DNA of 64,000 bases from Frigoribacterium faeni (GTDB taxonomy: Bacteria > Actinomycetota > Actinomycetes > Actinomycetales > Microbacteriaceae), in contig NZ_JAAOYW010000002.1 in NCBI RefSeq assembly GCF_011761235.1, positions 558,001 to 622,000 of the forward strand. The letters run 5' to 3'. Positions within the stretch are counted from its first letter, which is position 1, and every line of letters begins with the position of its first letter. Below, in pieces: positions 20,848-28,156 of the stretch. A model generated the notes under the pieces. The model was given only the letters and a program-made list of their open reading frames with translations, was not told the DNA's origin and made no database searches. The translations under genes and the position numbers were made by a program.

Positions 20848-21600
20848 CTACCTCACCCCCAGGACCATGTCGGCCGCGTCGCCGGTGAGGCTGTCCACGA
20901 CGCCGGGCAGGGCGAGGAACACGCCGCCGGCGAGCATGACGGTCATCAGGATCTTGAGCGGGAAGCCCATCGCGTAGGCGTTGAGGGCGGGCGCGACGCG
21001 GCTGAGCAGGCCGAGCCCGACGTCGGCGAGGAACAGCACGACGCAGAGGGGGCCGGCGATCTGCAGGGTCGCGAGGAACATCTGCGAGACGCCGTTCGTC
21101 ATGAGCTCGACGGGGTGCGAGAGGTCCATGCCGAGGCCGAGCGGGAACGCGTCGAACGAGCGGGTCAGGCCGCCGATCAGCACCTGGTAGCCGCCGCTCG
21201 CGAACATCAGCGCGAGCGCCGTCATCTGGAACAGCCGGGTGAACTGGGCGCCGTTGATCATCGACTGCGGGTCGAAGGCCTGCGCGAGCGTGAAGCCGCC
21301 GAAGAGGTCGATCAGGCTGCCGGCGGACTGGATCGCCGCGAAGACGAGCAGCACGAGGAACCCCAGCACCGCGCCCACGACGAGCTCGAGCACGAGGGCC
21401 AGCACGAAGCCGCCCGTGTCGAGCGACTCGTAGCCGGGCGCGACGCGGGGCGCGACGGCGAGCGCCAGGCCCACGCCGAGCATCGCCTTCACGCGCCCCG
21501 GGAACGCCCGGTACGAGAAGGGAGGCGCCACGACGATGAAGGCGGTCATGCGCACGGCGGCGAGCAGGGTGGCCTCGAGCCAGCTGAGGTCGACGGACAC
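20848..21600 (-). CDS. fliR: Flagellar export gate protein FliR
   Basis: 250-residue export-gate membrane protein, normal length. It has about six hydrophobic segments and the family pattern FGGFTLAQAFDPQSM near the middle. In the assembled gate, FliP, FliQ and FliR form a helical pore. It starts with GTG at 21600 and ends 2 bases before flhB begins. Confidence 0.95.
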   Translation of the reverse strand: MSVDLSWLEATLLAAVRMTAFIVVAPPFSYRAFPGRVKAMLGVGLALAVAPRVAPGYESLDTGGFVLALVLELVVGAVLGFLVLLVFAAIQSAGSLIDLFGGFTLAQAFDPQSMINGAQFTRLFQMTALALMFASGGYQVLIGGLTRSFDAFPLGLGMDLSHPVELMTNGVSQMFLATLQIAGPLCVVLFLADVGLGLLSRVAPALNAYAMGFPLKILMTVMLAGGVFLALPGVVDSLTGDAADMVLGVR

Positions 21601-21606
21601 GGCGGC

Positions 21607-21882
21607 CTAGCCCCCGCTCAGCAGCTGGGGGATGCGGTCGAACACCGTGGTGGTGAACGTCACCATCTCGCTGATCATCCAGTGGCCGCAGACGATCAGG
21701 GCGATGCCGACCGCGACGGCCTTGGGCACGAACGCGAGGGTCACCTCCTGGATCTGCGTGATCGACTGCAGCAGCGAGATCGCGAACCCGACGACGAGCG
21801 AGGTGATGAGCACGGGCGCGGCGAGCTTGCCCGTGATGACGAGGGCCTGCATCGACAGGTCGAGGACGGCGTTCGAGTCCAT
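21607..21882 (-). CDS. fliQ: Flagellar export gate protein FliQ
   Basis: 91-residue protein with two membrane hairpin helices (ALVITGKLAAPVLITSLVVG and VAVGIALIVCGHWMI) around the conserved SLLQSITQIQEVTLAFVPK. It multimerises around FliP/FliR in the export gate. The ATG overlaps the fliP stop (ATGA), which sets the start despite a longer open frame. Confidence 0.96.
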   Translation of the reverse strand: MDSNAVLDLSMQALVITGKLAAPVLITSLVVGFAISLLQSITQIQEVTLAFVPKAVAVGIALIVCGHWMISEMVTFTTTVFDRIPQLLSGG

Positions 21883-22988
21883 CAGGCAGCCACCTGGTAG
21901 CTCTCGATGAGGCTCGTGATGATGAGCCCCCAGCCGTCGACGAGCACGAACAGCAGGATCTTGAACGGCAGCGAGATCATCACCGGCGGCAGCATCATCA
22001 TGCCCATCGACATCAGCGCGGCGCTGACGACGAGGTCGATGACGAGGAACGGGATGAAGATGACGAAGCCGATGATGAAGGCGGCGCGCAGCTCGCTGAT
22101 CATGAACGACGGGATCAGCGTCAGCATCGGCACGTCGGCCTGGGTGGCCGGGTTCGGCTGGTCGGCGGAGCGGGTCATCAGCGCGAGGTCCTCCTCGCGG
22201 GTGTGGGCCAGCATGAACTCGCGCAGGGGCGCGGCGCCCGCGTCGATCGCGCCCTGGAAGTCGAGCTGCCCGTTCAGGTAGGGCTGCACGGCGTCGTCGT
22301 TGATGTGCCCGAGGATCGGCGCCATGATGAACAGGCTCAGGAACAGGGCGAGGCCCGCGAGCACCTGGTTCGGCGGGATCGACGGCAGCGCGAGCGCGTT
22401 CCGGGTCATCGCGAGCACGACGAAGATCTTCGTGAACGACGTCATCATCAGCAGCAGGGCCGGCGCCACGCTGAGCAGCGTGATGCCGAGCAGGGTCACG
22501 ACCGCCTGGCTGGGCGCCCCGTCGGGGCCGTTGATGTCGATGTTGAGGCCGCCCGTGCCGGTGCCGTCGGTGACGGTCTGGTCGGACTCGGTGAAGTCGG
22601 GCGTCTCGCCGATGCCGGTGCCGGTGCCGGACGTGGCGTCGGTGCCGTCGGTGCTGCCGGCGCCCGTGCCGGGCTGGGCCGGGGCGGTCGGCGCCGTGGG
22701 CGCGGACGGCGCGGCCGAGGCCTGCTGGCCGATCAGCATGACGAGCCCGGACGCGACCACCATCGCGAGCAGGGCCACGACGACCGCGCGGGCGAGCCGC
22801 GTGTCGGCGAAGCGGACGGGGGCGGCGCCGACGGCCGGGGCGCCGAGGCGGGCGTGCGGCAGCGGGGCGCCGCGGAGGCCGTCGCGCAGCGTCGGGCGCA
22901 CGCGCTCGAGCAGGGCGGAGCCGAAGGAGGCGCGGGTCGCGCGGTGCGCGGCGGCGGCGGTCGCGCGGTGCGCGGCGCTGCCGGTCAT
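21882..22988 (-). CDS. fliP: Flagellar export gate protein FliP with a long N-terminal extension
   Basis: 368 residues, about 110 longer than most FliP. The C-terminal ~220 residues are standard, with the signature SMGMMMLPPVMISLPFKI and the DGWGLI end. The extra N-terminus holds a basic stretch, a hydrophobic segment (residues ~66-88, resembling FliP's signal sequence) and a ~60-residue Ala/Pro/Gly/Thr region before the conserved part. The ATG at 22988 overlaps the fliO stop. A start inside the extension cannot be excluded, but coupling to fliO favours the long form. Confidence 0.92.
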   Translation of the reverse strand: MTGSAAHRATAAAAHRATRASFGSALLERVRPTLRDGLRGAPLPHARLGAPAVGAAPVRFADTRLARAVVVALLAMVVASGLVMLIGQQASAAPSAPTAPTAPAQPGTGAGSTDGTDATSGTGTGIGETPDFTESDQTVTDGTGTGGLNIDINGPDGAPSQAVVTLLGITLLSVAPALLLMMTSFTKIFVVLAMTRNALALPSIPPNQVLAGLALFLSLFIMAPILGHINDDAVQPYLNGQLDFQGAIDAGAAPLREFMLAHTREEDLALMTRSADQPNPATQADVPMLTLIPSFMISELRAAFIIGFVIFIPFLVIDLVVSAALMSMGMMMLPPVMISLPFKILLFVLVDGWGLIITSLIESYQVAA

Positions 22989-23572
22989 CCGGCGCGTCCG
23001 GCGCGGACGGCGGCGGCCGCCTGCCGCCAGGTGTCGGGGGCGAGGATCGAGCCCTCGATCGCCTTCGCCGAGCGGCCACGGGCGCGCTCGCGGGGGTCGC
23101 GGGCGGCGGCGCGGCGCTCGGCGCCGCGCGGGCGCAGCATCGGCGCGCCGCCGGCGGCAGCTGCCCCGTCGGCGGAGGCGTCGGCGGAGGCGTCGGCGGC
23201 GAGCACGGCGTCGAAGCTCGGGGAGGCGACCGGGACGATCGGGGTGACCCGCGCCTCCTGCGGGGCCTCGACCGCGGGCGCGCTCGACGCGACGAGCGCG
23301 AGCGGGGGCTCGACGGGCGCCGGCACGTCGGCGGCGGCCAGCACGGTGACCGACGACTCGGTCACGCCGAGCACGAGCCGCTCGCCCTCGACGTCGACCA
23401 CGACGACGCTGGCCTTGGCGCCGATGCCCTGACGGGCGACGACCGTGACGGGCGCGGAGGCCCGCCCCGGGCGCAGGCCGCCCTTCGCGATGCGCTTCTG
23501 CAGCACCCACAGCAGGGCGAGCACGACGCCCAGCGAGAGGGCGACGCGCAGCGCGACGAAGAGCGTGTCCAC
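22985..23572 (-). CDS. fliO: FliO-like flagellar biosynthesis protein
   Basis: 195-residue protein with one N-terminal membrane helix (TLFVALRVALSLGVVLALLW), then a small SH3-like domain (VTVVARQGIGAKASVVVVDV ... LVLGVTESSVTVL) typical of FliO, and a long disordered Ala/Arg tail. FliO assists FliP oligomer assembly. The GTG at 23572 lies 2 bases past the fliN stop. Position between fliN and fliP supports the call; FliO sequences diverge widely. Confidence 0.88.
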   Translation of the reverse strand: MDTLFVALRVALSLGVVLALLWVLQKRIAKGGLRPGRASAPVTVVARQGIGAKASVVVVDVEGERLVLGVTESSVTVLAAADVPAPVEPPLALVASSAPAVEAPQEARVTPIVPVASPSFDAVLAADASADASADGAAAAGGAPMLRPRGAERRAAARDPRERARGRSAKAIEGSILAPDTWRQAAAAVRAGRAG

Positions 23573-23574
23573 GA

Positions 23575-24306
23575 TCAGGCGACGCCGTCGGCGACGTCGA
23601 GGATGCGGGTGATGCGGACGGCGTAGTCCTGGTCGACGACGACGACCTCGCCGTGCGCGATGAGGCGGCCGTTGAGCAGCACGTCGGCGGGCGCGCCGGC
23701 CGAGCGGTCGAGCTCGACGACGGCGCCGGGCTCGAGGCCGAGCACGTCGCGCACGGACATGCGGGTGCGGCCGATCTCGACCGTGAGCTGCATCTCGACG
23801 TTGTTGATGCGGCCGAGGTTGCCGGCGCCGAGCGGGCCGGCGGAGGCGGCGGGCGCGGACGACGAGACGAGGCCGACGGTGCCGTCCTCGCGGAGCCGCA
23901 CGGCGAACCAGCCGACGGTCTCGCCCGCGGCGGCCAGGTCGAACACGACGGTGGCGGGGTCGGCGAACAGGGCGTCGGCCGACTCGAGCCGGCTGTCGCC
24001 GAGCACGCCGGCGCCGAGCACCGCGGTCGCGGCCTCGAGGGCCGGGCGGAGCACGTCGACGACCGAGACGAGGGGCGAGTCGGTGCCGGCCGCGGCCGAC
24101 AGCTGGTCCATGTCGGCGAGCAGCAGGGCGGTGTCGGCCGAGAGCGAGCCGACGAACGAGGTGACGACGGCCGAGGAGGCGGTGCTGCGGCGGGCCTGCG
24201 CGGTCGCGGCGTCGACGGGCACGGCCCGCAGCGGCACGGGCGTCGGCAGCTGCGCGACGAGCGCCTCCGCCGCGGCGGTGTGCAGGGTGATGGTCGTGCC
24301 GGTCAT
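23575..24306 (-). CDS. fliN: Flagellar motor switch protein FliN (FliY-like length)
   Basis: 243 residues: the C-terminal ~80 form the SpoA domain (VEIGRTRMSVRDVLGL, then EPGAVVELDRSAG, a VLLNGRLIAHGEVVVVD core and the VRITRI end) that builds the C-ring base. The N-terminal ~150 residues resemble a worn CheC-like domain, as in FliY, but no phosphatase motif (D/S-x3-E-x2-N) is convincing. It overlaps the fliM stop. Name FliN is used because the defining domain is SpoA. Confidence 0.93.
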   Translation of the reverse strand: MTGTTITLHTAAAEALVAQLPTPVPLRAVPVDAATAQARRSTASSAVVTSFVGSLSADTALLLADMDQLSAAAGTDSPLVSVVDVLRPALEAATAVLGAGVLGDSRLESADALFADPATVVFDLAAAGETVGWFAVRLREDGTVGLVSSSAPAASAGPLGAGNLGRINNVEMQLTVEIGRTRMSVRDVLGLEPGAVVELDRSAGAPADVLLNGRLIAHGEVVVVDQDYAVRITRILDVADGVA

Positions 24307-25259
24307 GAGGTTCCTTCTTCGGGGCCGGACAGGGAGGTGGAGACGACGATGCCCGCGAGGCGCGACCCGGCGGAGCCGACCGCGGCACGGCCGACGACCT
24401 GGTCGTCGACGGTGATCGAGAGCGGGCGGGACTGCGGGTGCGGCAGCGGCAGCACGTCGCCGACGGCGAGGTCGAGCACGACGCTCGGCAGCACCGCGGC
24501 GGGCGCGAGGCGGAGGGCCACGTCGACGGGCACGGAGGCGAGCTGGGCGCCGACGAGGCGTCGCACCTCGGCCGGGTCGGCGGCGGCCTCGGACTCGCCG
24601 AGCTGGGGCAGCAGCACCTCGGCCGGGATGGCCACCGTGCCGGCCGCGCTGCGCTCGCCGACCCGGATGTCGAACGACGCGACGATCATCAAGTCGGACT
24701 TCTGCGCCGCCTGCGCGAACTGCGAGTTGTACTGGAACCCGCCGACGCTGATCTGGTCGACGAGCAGGTTGCCGAACGAGTACCGGAGGTCGTCGAGGGC
24801 GTCCTCCATGAGGCGGCGGACGAGGGCCTGCTCGATCGGCGTGAAGGTGCGCTCCGGCACGGTCGCCGGGCGGGTGCCGCCGAGCATGTGGCCGACCCAG
24901 CCGAGGGCGGCCGAGGTCGGGAACTGGATGACCGCCTTGGGGGCGACGCCCTCGAAGCTGCAGAGCACCATCGCCGTCGTCGCGGGCAGCGACGAGGCGA
25001 ACTCGTCGTACGTCAGCACCTGCAGCTGCTCGCAGGTCACCTGCGACAGCACCCGCACCTTGGCGGTCAGCTGCGTGCCCCACTGGCGCGCGAACGTCTC
25101 GAAGGCGAGCTCCAGGGCGCGCGAGTGCTCGCGCGGCAGCGTCGTCGGGCGGCGGAAGTCGTAGATCTCGACCTGCCGCGGCGGGCGCACGGCGGCGCCG
25201 GCCAGGGCCGGTGCGGTCGTGCCCGGGGGCAGGGTCTCGAGGAGCGTCACGACCGGCAC
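24303..25259 (-). CDS. fliM: Flagellar motor switch protein FliM lacking the usual CheY-binding N-terminus
   Basis: 318-residue C-ring protein. Conserved are the EIYDFRRPTTLPREHSRALE segment, the middle-domain GG loop (GHMLGG) and FSVGGFQYNSQF-like region, and the C-terminal SpoA domain. What is missing is the LSQxEIDALL peptide that opens most FliM proteins and binds phospho-CheY. The first ~30 residues are proline/alanine rich instead. The annotated start is GTG at 25259; a sigma-28-type promoter overlaps it, so the GTG at 25250 could be used on a leaderless transcript. Follows motB by 37 bases. Confidence 0.94.
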   Translation of the reverse strand: MPVVTLLETLPPGTTAPALAGAAVRPPRQVEIYDFRRPTTLPREHSRALELAFETFARQWGTQLTAKVRVLSQVTCEQLQVLTYDEFASSLPATTAMVLCSFEGVAPKAVIQFPTSAALGWVGHMLGGTRPATVPERTFTPIEQALVRRLMEDALDDLRYSFGNLLVDQISVGGFQYNSQFAQAAQKSDLMIVASFDIRVGERSAAGTVAIPAEVLLPQLGESEAAADPAEVRRLVGAQLASVPVDVALRLAPAAVLPSVVLDLAVGDVLPLPHPQSRPLSITVDDQVVGRAAVGSAGSRLAGIVVSTSLSGPEEGTS

Positions 25260-25285
25260 TCTCGGCCCGCGCCTCCTCGTCGTTA
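25259..25285 (-). promoter_or_regulatory. Sigma-28 (FliA)-type promoter at the motB/fliM junction
   Basis: Minus strand: TAAC (25282-25285), 15 bases, GCCGAGAG (25259-25266). Transcription would begin near 25252, next to the in-frame GTG at 25250 of fliM. It matches the promoters of flbD, fliH, flgB and fliC in spacing and sequence. Confidence 0.65.
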
Positions 25286-25296
25286 GCCCCGCGGGG

Positions 25297-26331
25297 TCAG
25301 TGCCCCCCGGACTGGGCCCCCTCCGCGTGTGCGTCCTCGGTCTCGTCCTCGGCCTTCCCGCCCGTCCCCTCGGCGGCCTCGCCCTCGGTCGTCGTGGTGG
25401 TGGCGGCGGCCTCCTCGACGGCGGGCGGGCTCTCGGCGGGGGCGTTCCTGCCGGCCGTCACCGCGCCTCCTGCGCCCTCGGCCGCCTGCTGCAGCTCGGG
25501 CAGCAGCGCGCTGACGTCGTCGGACTGGTTCGAGAGGACCACGATGTCGACCCGCCGGTTCGTGGCGAAGTCGGCCTCGGTGCCGCCGGTCGTCAGCGGC
25601 CGTGACGAGCCGAAGCCCACGGCCTGCGCGTGCTCGACCGGCAGGCCGCCCCGCTCGACGAGGTCGCGCAGCACCTGCGTGGCCCGGGCGGACGACAGCT
25701 CCCAGTTCGTGGCGTAGGGAGCGGTCGAGCTGCGCTGGTCGGCGTGCCCCTCGATCGAGACGTCGTGGCCCGCGGTGCGGAGCACGGGCGCGATCGCGTC
25801 CATCACGCGGCGGGCCGTGTCGCTGAGGTCGGCGCTGTTCGTGCCGAAGAACGTCTCCGAGCCGACCAGCCGCACGGTGAGGCCGCGGGCGTCGGTCGCG
25901 AACTGCACGTCGGCGGTGAGGCCCGAGCCGGCGAGCCCCGACGCGATCGCCTCCTTGATGGCGGTCAGGTCGTCGAGCTCGGCCTGCGCGAGCTGCTCGG
26001 CCGTGCCGTCCGTGCCGCTCGCGGCCGTCTTGCTCATGTCCGTCTCGTCGCCGGTGGAGTACCCCTTGCCGTCCTCGGTGACGTCGGAGGCCGGCACGAC
26101 CGTGCCCGAGGCGCTGTCGATCGCGCCGATGTCGGTCTGCCCGAAGCCGGTCGCCAGCGAGTTGCGCAGCGCCATGTACTTGTCCTGGTCGACCGTCGAC
26201 ATCGCGTAGAGCACGATGAACATGCACATGAGCACCGTGATCATGTCCATGTACGAGGCCATCCAGCGCTCGTCGGGGTGCTCGTCCTCGGCGTGCCCCT
26301 TCTTCACGCGGGCCCCGCGCGAGCCGCTCAC
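25297..26331 (-). CDS. motB: Flagellar stator protein MotB
   Basis: 344 residues. One N-terminal membrane helix carries the proton-binding aspartate in WMASYMDMITVLMCMFIV, followed by a plug-like segment and an OmpA/MotB peptidoglycan-binding domain (VSIEGHADQRSSTAPYATNW, and the LSSARATQVLRDL helix, NRRVDIVV end). The last ~55 residues are an acidic Ala/Thr/Glu tail outside the usual fold. GTG start at 26331 overlaps the motA stop (GTGA). It anchors the stator to the cell wall. Confidence 0.96.
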   Translation of the reverse strand: MSGSRGARVKKGHAEDEHPDERWMASYMDMITVLMCMFIVLYAMSTVDQDKYMALRNSLATGFGQTDIGAIDSASGTVVPASDVTEDGKGYSTGDETDMSKTAASGTDGTAEQLAQAELDDLTAIKEAIASGLAGSGLTADVQFATDARGLTVRLVGSETFFGTNSADLSDTARRVMDAIAPVLRTAGHDVSIEGHADQRSSTAPYATNWELSSARATQVLRDLVERGGLPVEHAQAVGFGSSRPLTTGGTEADFATNRRVDIVVLSNQSDDVSALLPELQQAAEGAGGAVTAGRNAPAESPPAVEEAAATTTTTEGEAAEGTGGKAEDETEDAHAEGAQSGGH

Positions 26332-27128
26332 GCCGGCACCCCCGCGTCGGCCGTCGCCTTCGGCTTCGAGCCGCCCTCGAGGTAGTGCGTCGGCACCATG
26401 GCGCGGAGGCGCTCGCCGAGGAGGCGCGGCTGGCTGCCCGCCTGCACGGCCAGCACGCCCTCGAGCAGCAGCGTCATGCGGGCCTCGTCGAGGTCGGCGA
26501 GCTTCTTGAGGCGGGCGCCGATCGGCAGCCAGATGAAGTTGGCGCTGAGCAGGCCCCACAGCGTCGCGACGAAGGCCGCGGCGATCATGTGGCCGAGCTT
26601 GTCGGGCTCGGCGAGGTTCTCGAGCACGTGGGTGAGGCTGACGACCGTGCCGACGATGCCGACCGTGGGGGCGTAGCCGCCGAGGCTCATGAAGAACTTG
26701 GAGGCGGTGCGGTCGGCGGCGAGGCGGGACTCCATCTCGTCCTCGAGCAGGATGCGGAGCTCCTCACCGTCGGTGCCGTCGGCGATGTTCTGCAGGGCGC
26801 CCTTGACGAACGGGTCGTCGAGCTTGTCGGCCTCCTGCTCGAGCGAGAGCAGGCCCTCGCTGCGCGCCTTCTCGGCGAGCGCCACGACGTCGTCGATGAC
26901 CGACTGCGGGGCGACCACCTTGCCGGTGAAGGCGCGGACGATCTTCTTGAAGCTGAGGATCGCGTCCTTGATCGTCGTGCCGGCGATGCCGATCGCGATG
27001 GTGGCGCCGAAGACGAGGATGATCGGCGCCGGCAGCAGCAGGCCCTCGATGTGCACGCCCTCGAGCTTGATCATCCCGAACAGCGCGCCGAACGCGAGCA
27101 GGATGCCGATGATCGTCGCCGGATCCAT
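26328..27128 (-). CDS. motA: Flagellar stator protein MotA
   Basis: 266-residue four-helix stator subunit. The first two helices lie in residues ~4-55. The cytoplasmic loop holds charged rotor-contact residues. The last two helices include GYAPTVGIVGTVVSLTHVLE with the conserved prolines, and FVATLWGLLSANFIWLPIG. Starts inside the flbD stop (ATGA) and runs into motB. Length is standard for the PomA/MotA family. Confidence 0.96.
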   Translation of the reverse strand: MDPATIIGILLAFGALFGMIKLEGVHIEGLLLPAPIILVFGATIAIGIAGTTIKDAILSFKKIVRAFTGKVVAPQSVIDDVVALAEKARSEGLLSLEQEADKLDDPFVKGALQNIADGTDGEELRILLEDEMESRLAADRTASKFFMSLGGYAPTVGIVGTVVSLTHVLENLAEPDKLGHMIAAAFVATLWGLLSANFIWLPIGARLKKLADLDEARMTLLLEGVLAVQAGSQPRLLGERLRAMVPTHYLEGGSKPKATADAGVPA

Positions 27129-27523
27129 CAGCGGGCTCCCGTCGGTGCGGGGGCGGTGGTGGCGGGCGCGGTGGGGGCGGGTGCGGTGGCGGGCGCCTCG
27201 GGGGCCGGGCGGAGGGCGCTGACGAGGCCGCCGCCTCCGTCGCCGCGCGAGCCGCGGACGATGCCGAGCTGCGGGCCGGTCGACGTGCGGCTGCCGAGCG
27301 GCTGCGTGGCCGGGGCGGCGACGTCGGGCGCGTCGTAGGCGAGCGAGACGATGCGGGCGCGGTAGCGGGCGATCATCTCGATCACGGCGGCCATCGGCTC
27401 GGTGACGATGTACTTCGCCCCGTCGACCATGATCAGCGTCGTGTCCGGCGTCTCGTGGATGCGCTCGATCAGGTCTGGGTTGACAGCGAATCTGCTGTCG
27501 TTGAGTCGCGTGACGACGATCAT
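27128..27523 (-). CDS. flbD: FlbD/SwrD-family flagellar protein with disordered tail
   Basis: 131 residues. The first ~62 match the small FlbD/SwrD family found between flgE and the motor genes in many Gram-positives: MIVVTRLNDSRFAVNPDLIE, then ETPDTTLIMVDGAKYIVTEP. SwrD raises swarming motor power in Bacillus subtilis. The remaining ~70 residues are Ala/Pro/Gly-rich and unlike the family. It is the first gene of the flbD-csrA block and is preceded by a sigma-28-type promoter and GGA-bearing hairpins. Confidence 0.9.
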   Translation of the reverse strand: MIVVTRLNDSRFAVNPDLIERIHETPDTTLIMVDGAKYIVTEPMAAVIEMIARYRARIVSLAYDAPDVAAPATQPLGSRTSTGPQLGIVRGSRGDGGGGLVSALRPAPEAPATAPAPTAPATTAPAPTGAR

Positions 27524-27546
27524 CGGCCCGTCCTAGGTCTGTGTCT

Positions 27547-27588
27547 CCCGCCACCGTCCGTGGGGCGGGCGAGCTGCTCGTCCTGAGC
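27547..27588 (-). promoter_or_regulatory. Candidate CsrA-binding hairpins in the flbD leader
   Basis: On the minus-strand transcript, GCTC-AGGAC-GAGC (27576-27588) is a 4-bp stem with AGGAC in the loop. A second fold at 27547-27569 (CCCGCC/GGCGGG) holds ACGGAC in its loop. Both show the GGA required by CsrA, but the stems are less tidy than those of fliH, flgB and fliC. Confidence 0.45.
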
Positions 27589-27601
27589 TGCTCAGGGGTC
27601 A

Positions 27602-27628
27602 CTATCGGCCGGGGGCGGGCGGACGTTA
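27602..27628 (-). promoter_or_regulatory. Sigma-28 (FliA)-type promoter of flbD-motAB-fliMNOPQR-flhBA
   Basis: Minus strand: TAAC (27625-27628), 15-base spacer, GCCGATAG (27602-27609), matching the FliA consensus TAAA-N15-GCCGATAA. Start predicted near 27594, leaving a ~70-base leader to flbD. Confidence 0.75.
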
Positions 27629-27687
27629 GGCGCGGGTCGGGGTCGGGGTCGGTCTCGGGGTCGGGGCCCGGGGTCGGGCCCGGCGGT

Positions 27688-27743
27688 CGAGTGGTCGGTT
27701 CTGGTCCTCCGAGACGGCTCGACGAGCCGTTCGTGACCACTCG
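27688..27743. repeat. 56-bp palindrome, copy A1 of a dispersed repeat
   Basis: Ends CGAGTGGTC (27688-27696) and GACCACTCG (27735-27743) are inverted copies; a perfect 7-bp inner stem ACGGCTC/GAGCCGT lies at 27714-27730. It is 44/56 identical to copy A2 at 49348-49403, with the same length. It sits upstream of the flbD promoter, before the divergent type VII-like operon. Confidence 0.8.
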
Positions 27744-27787
27744 GACACAGAGGGGCAACCTGCTCTCCACAGGGCCCCGGCGCCAGC

Positions 27788-27836
27788 TTGCCCGACGACG
27801 GACAGGTCAGTACGGTATGTCACATTGTTCATGACA
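27788..27836 (+). promoter_or_regulatory. Promoter and possible operator of the type VII-secretion-like operon
   Basis: TTGCCC (27788-27793), 17 bases, TACGGT (27811-27816) resembles a housekeeping promoter. An inverted repeat TGTCA-N9-TGACA (27818-27836) lies over the expected start point, where a repressor could bind. The first gene begins at 27851. Confidence 0.6.
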
Positions 27837-27850
27837 CCGAGGAGGCGCGG

Positions 27851-28156
27851 GTGGCGCAGGCGATCGACATCGATCTCGAGAGGGTGCGGCAGGTCGCCGT
27901 CGGGCTGTCCCTGCTGCACACGCGACTGGGCTCGACGGCGTCGACGCTCGGGCCGGACTCCGGCCTGGCGACGCCGCGCAGCGTCGGCGCCCTGCGGGAC
28001 TTCGTCGACGACTGGTCCGTCCGACGAGGTCGCCTGCTTGAGTCGATCGAGGCGGTCGGCACCATGGCCGAGCGCACCGCCGCGGCGTTCACGCAGGTCG
28101 ACGACGACCTCGCCGCATCGATGACGCCGCCCGCGCAGGTGGGGGGCACGCCGTGA
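27851..28156 (+). CDS. Small ESX/EspC-like protein, first gene of a type VII-secretion-like operon
   Basis: 101 residues, predicted as two long helices (residues ~5-35 and ~50-85), the shape of ESX/EspC-type small secreted partners. There is no WxG; DDWSVRRGR lies where the turn would be. GTG at 27851 is chosen because GAGGAGGCGCGG precedes it, and an upstream in-frame start would lie on the predicted -35. It overlaps the next gene (GTGA). Export by a type VII system is inferred from size, helicity and the neighbour's N-terminus; no EccC-type ATPase is present here. Confidence 0.72.
   Translation: MAQAIDIDLERVRQVAVGLSLLHTRLGSTASTLGPDSGLATPRSVGALRDFVDDWSVRRGRLLESIEAVGTMAERTAAAFTQVDDDLAASMTPPAQVGGTP

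Noticed and set aside
23575-24306. Naming the FliN gene fliY
   Set aside because: Length is suggestive, but no CheC phosphatase motif is convincing in the N-terminal part.
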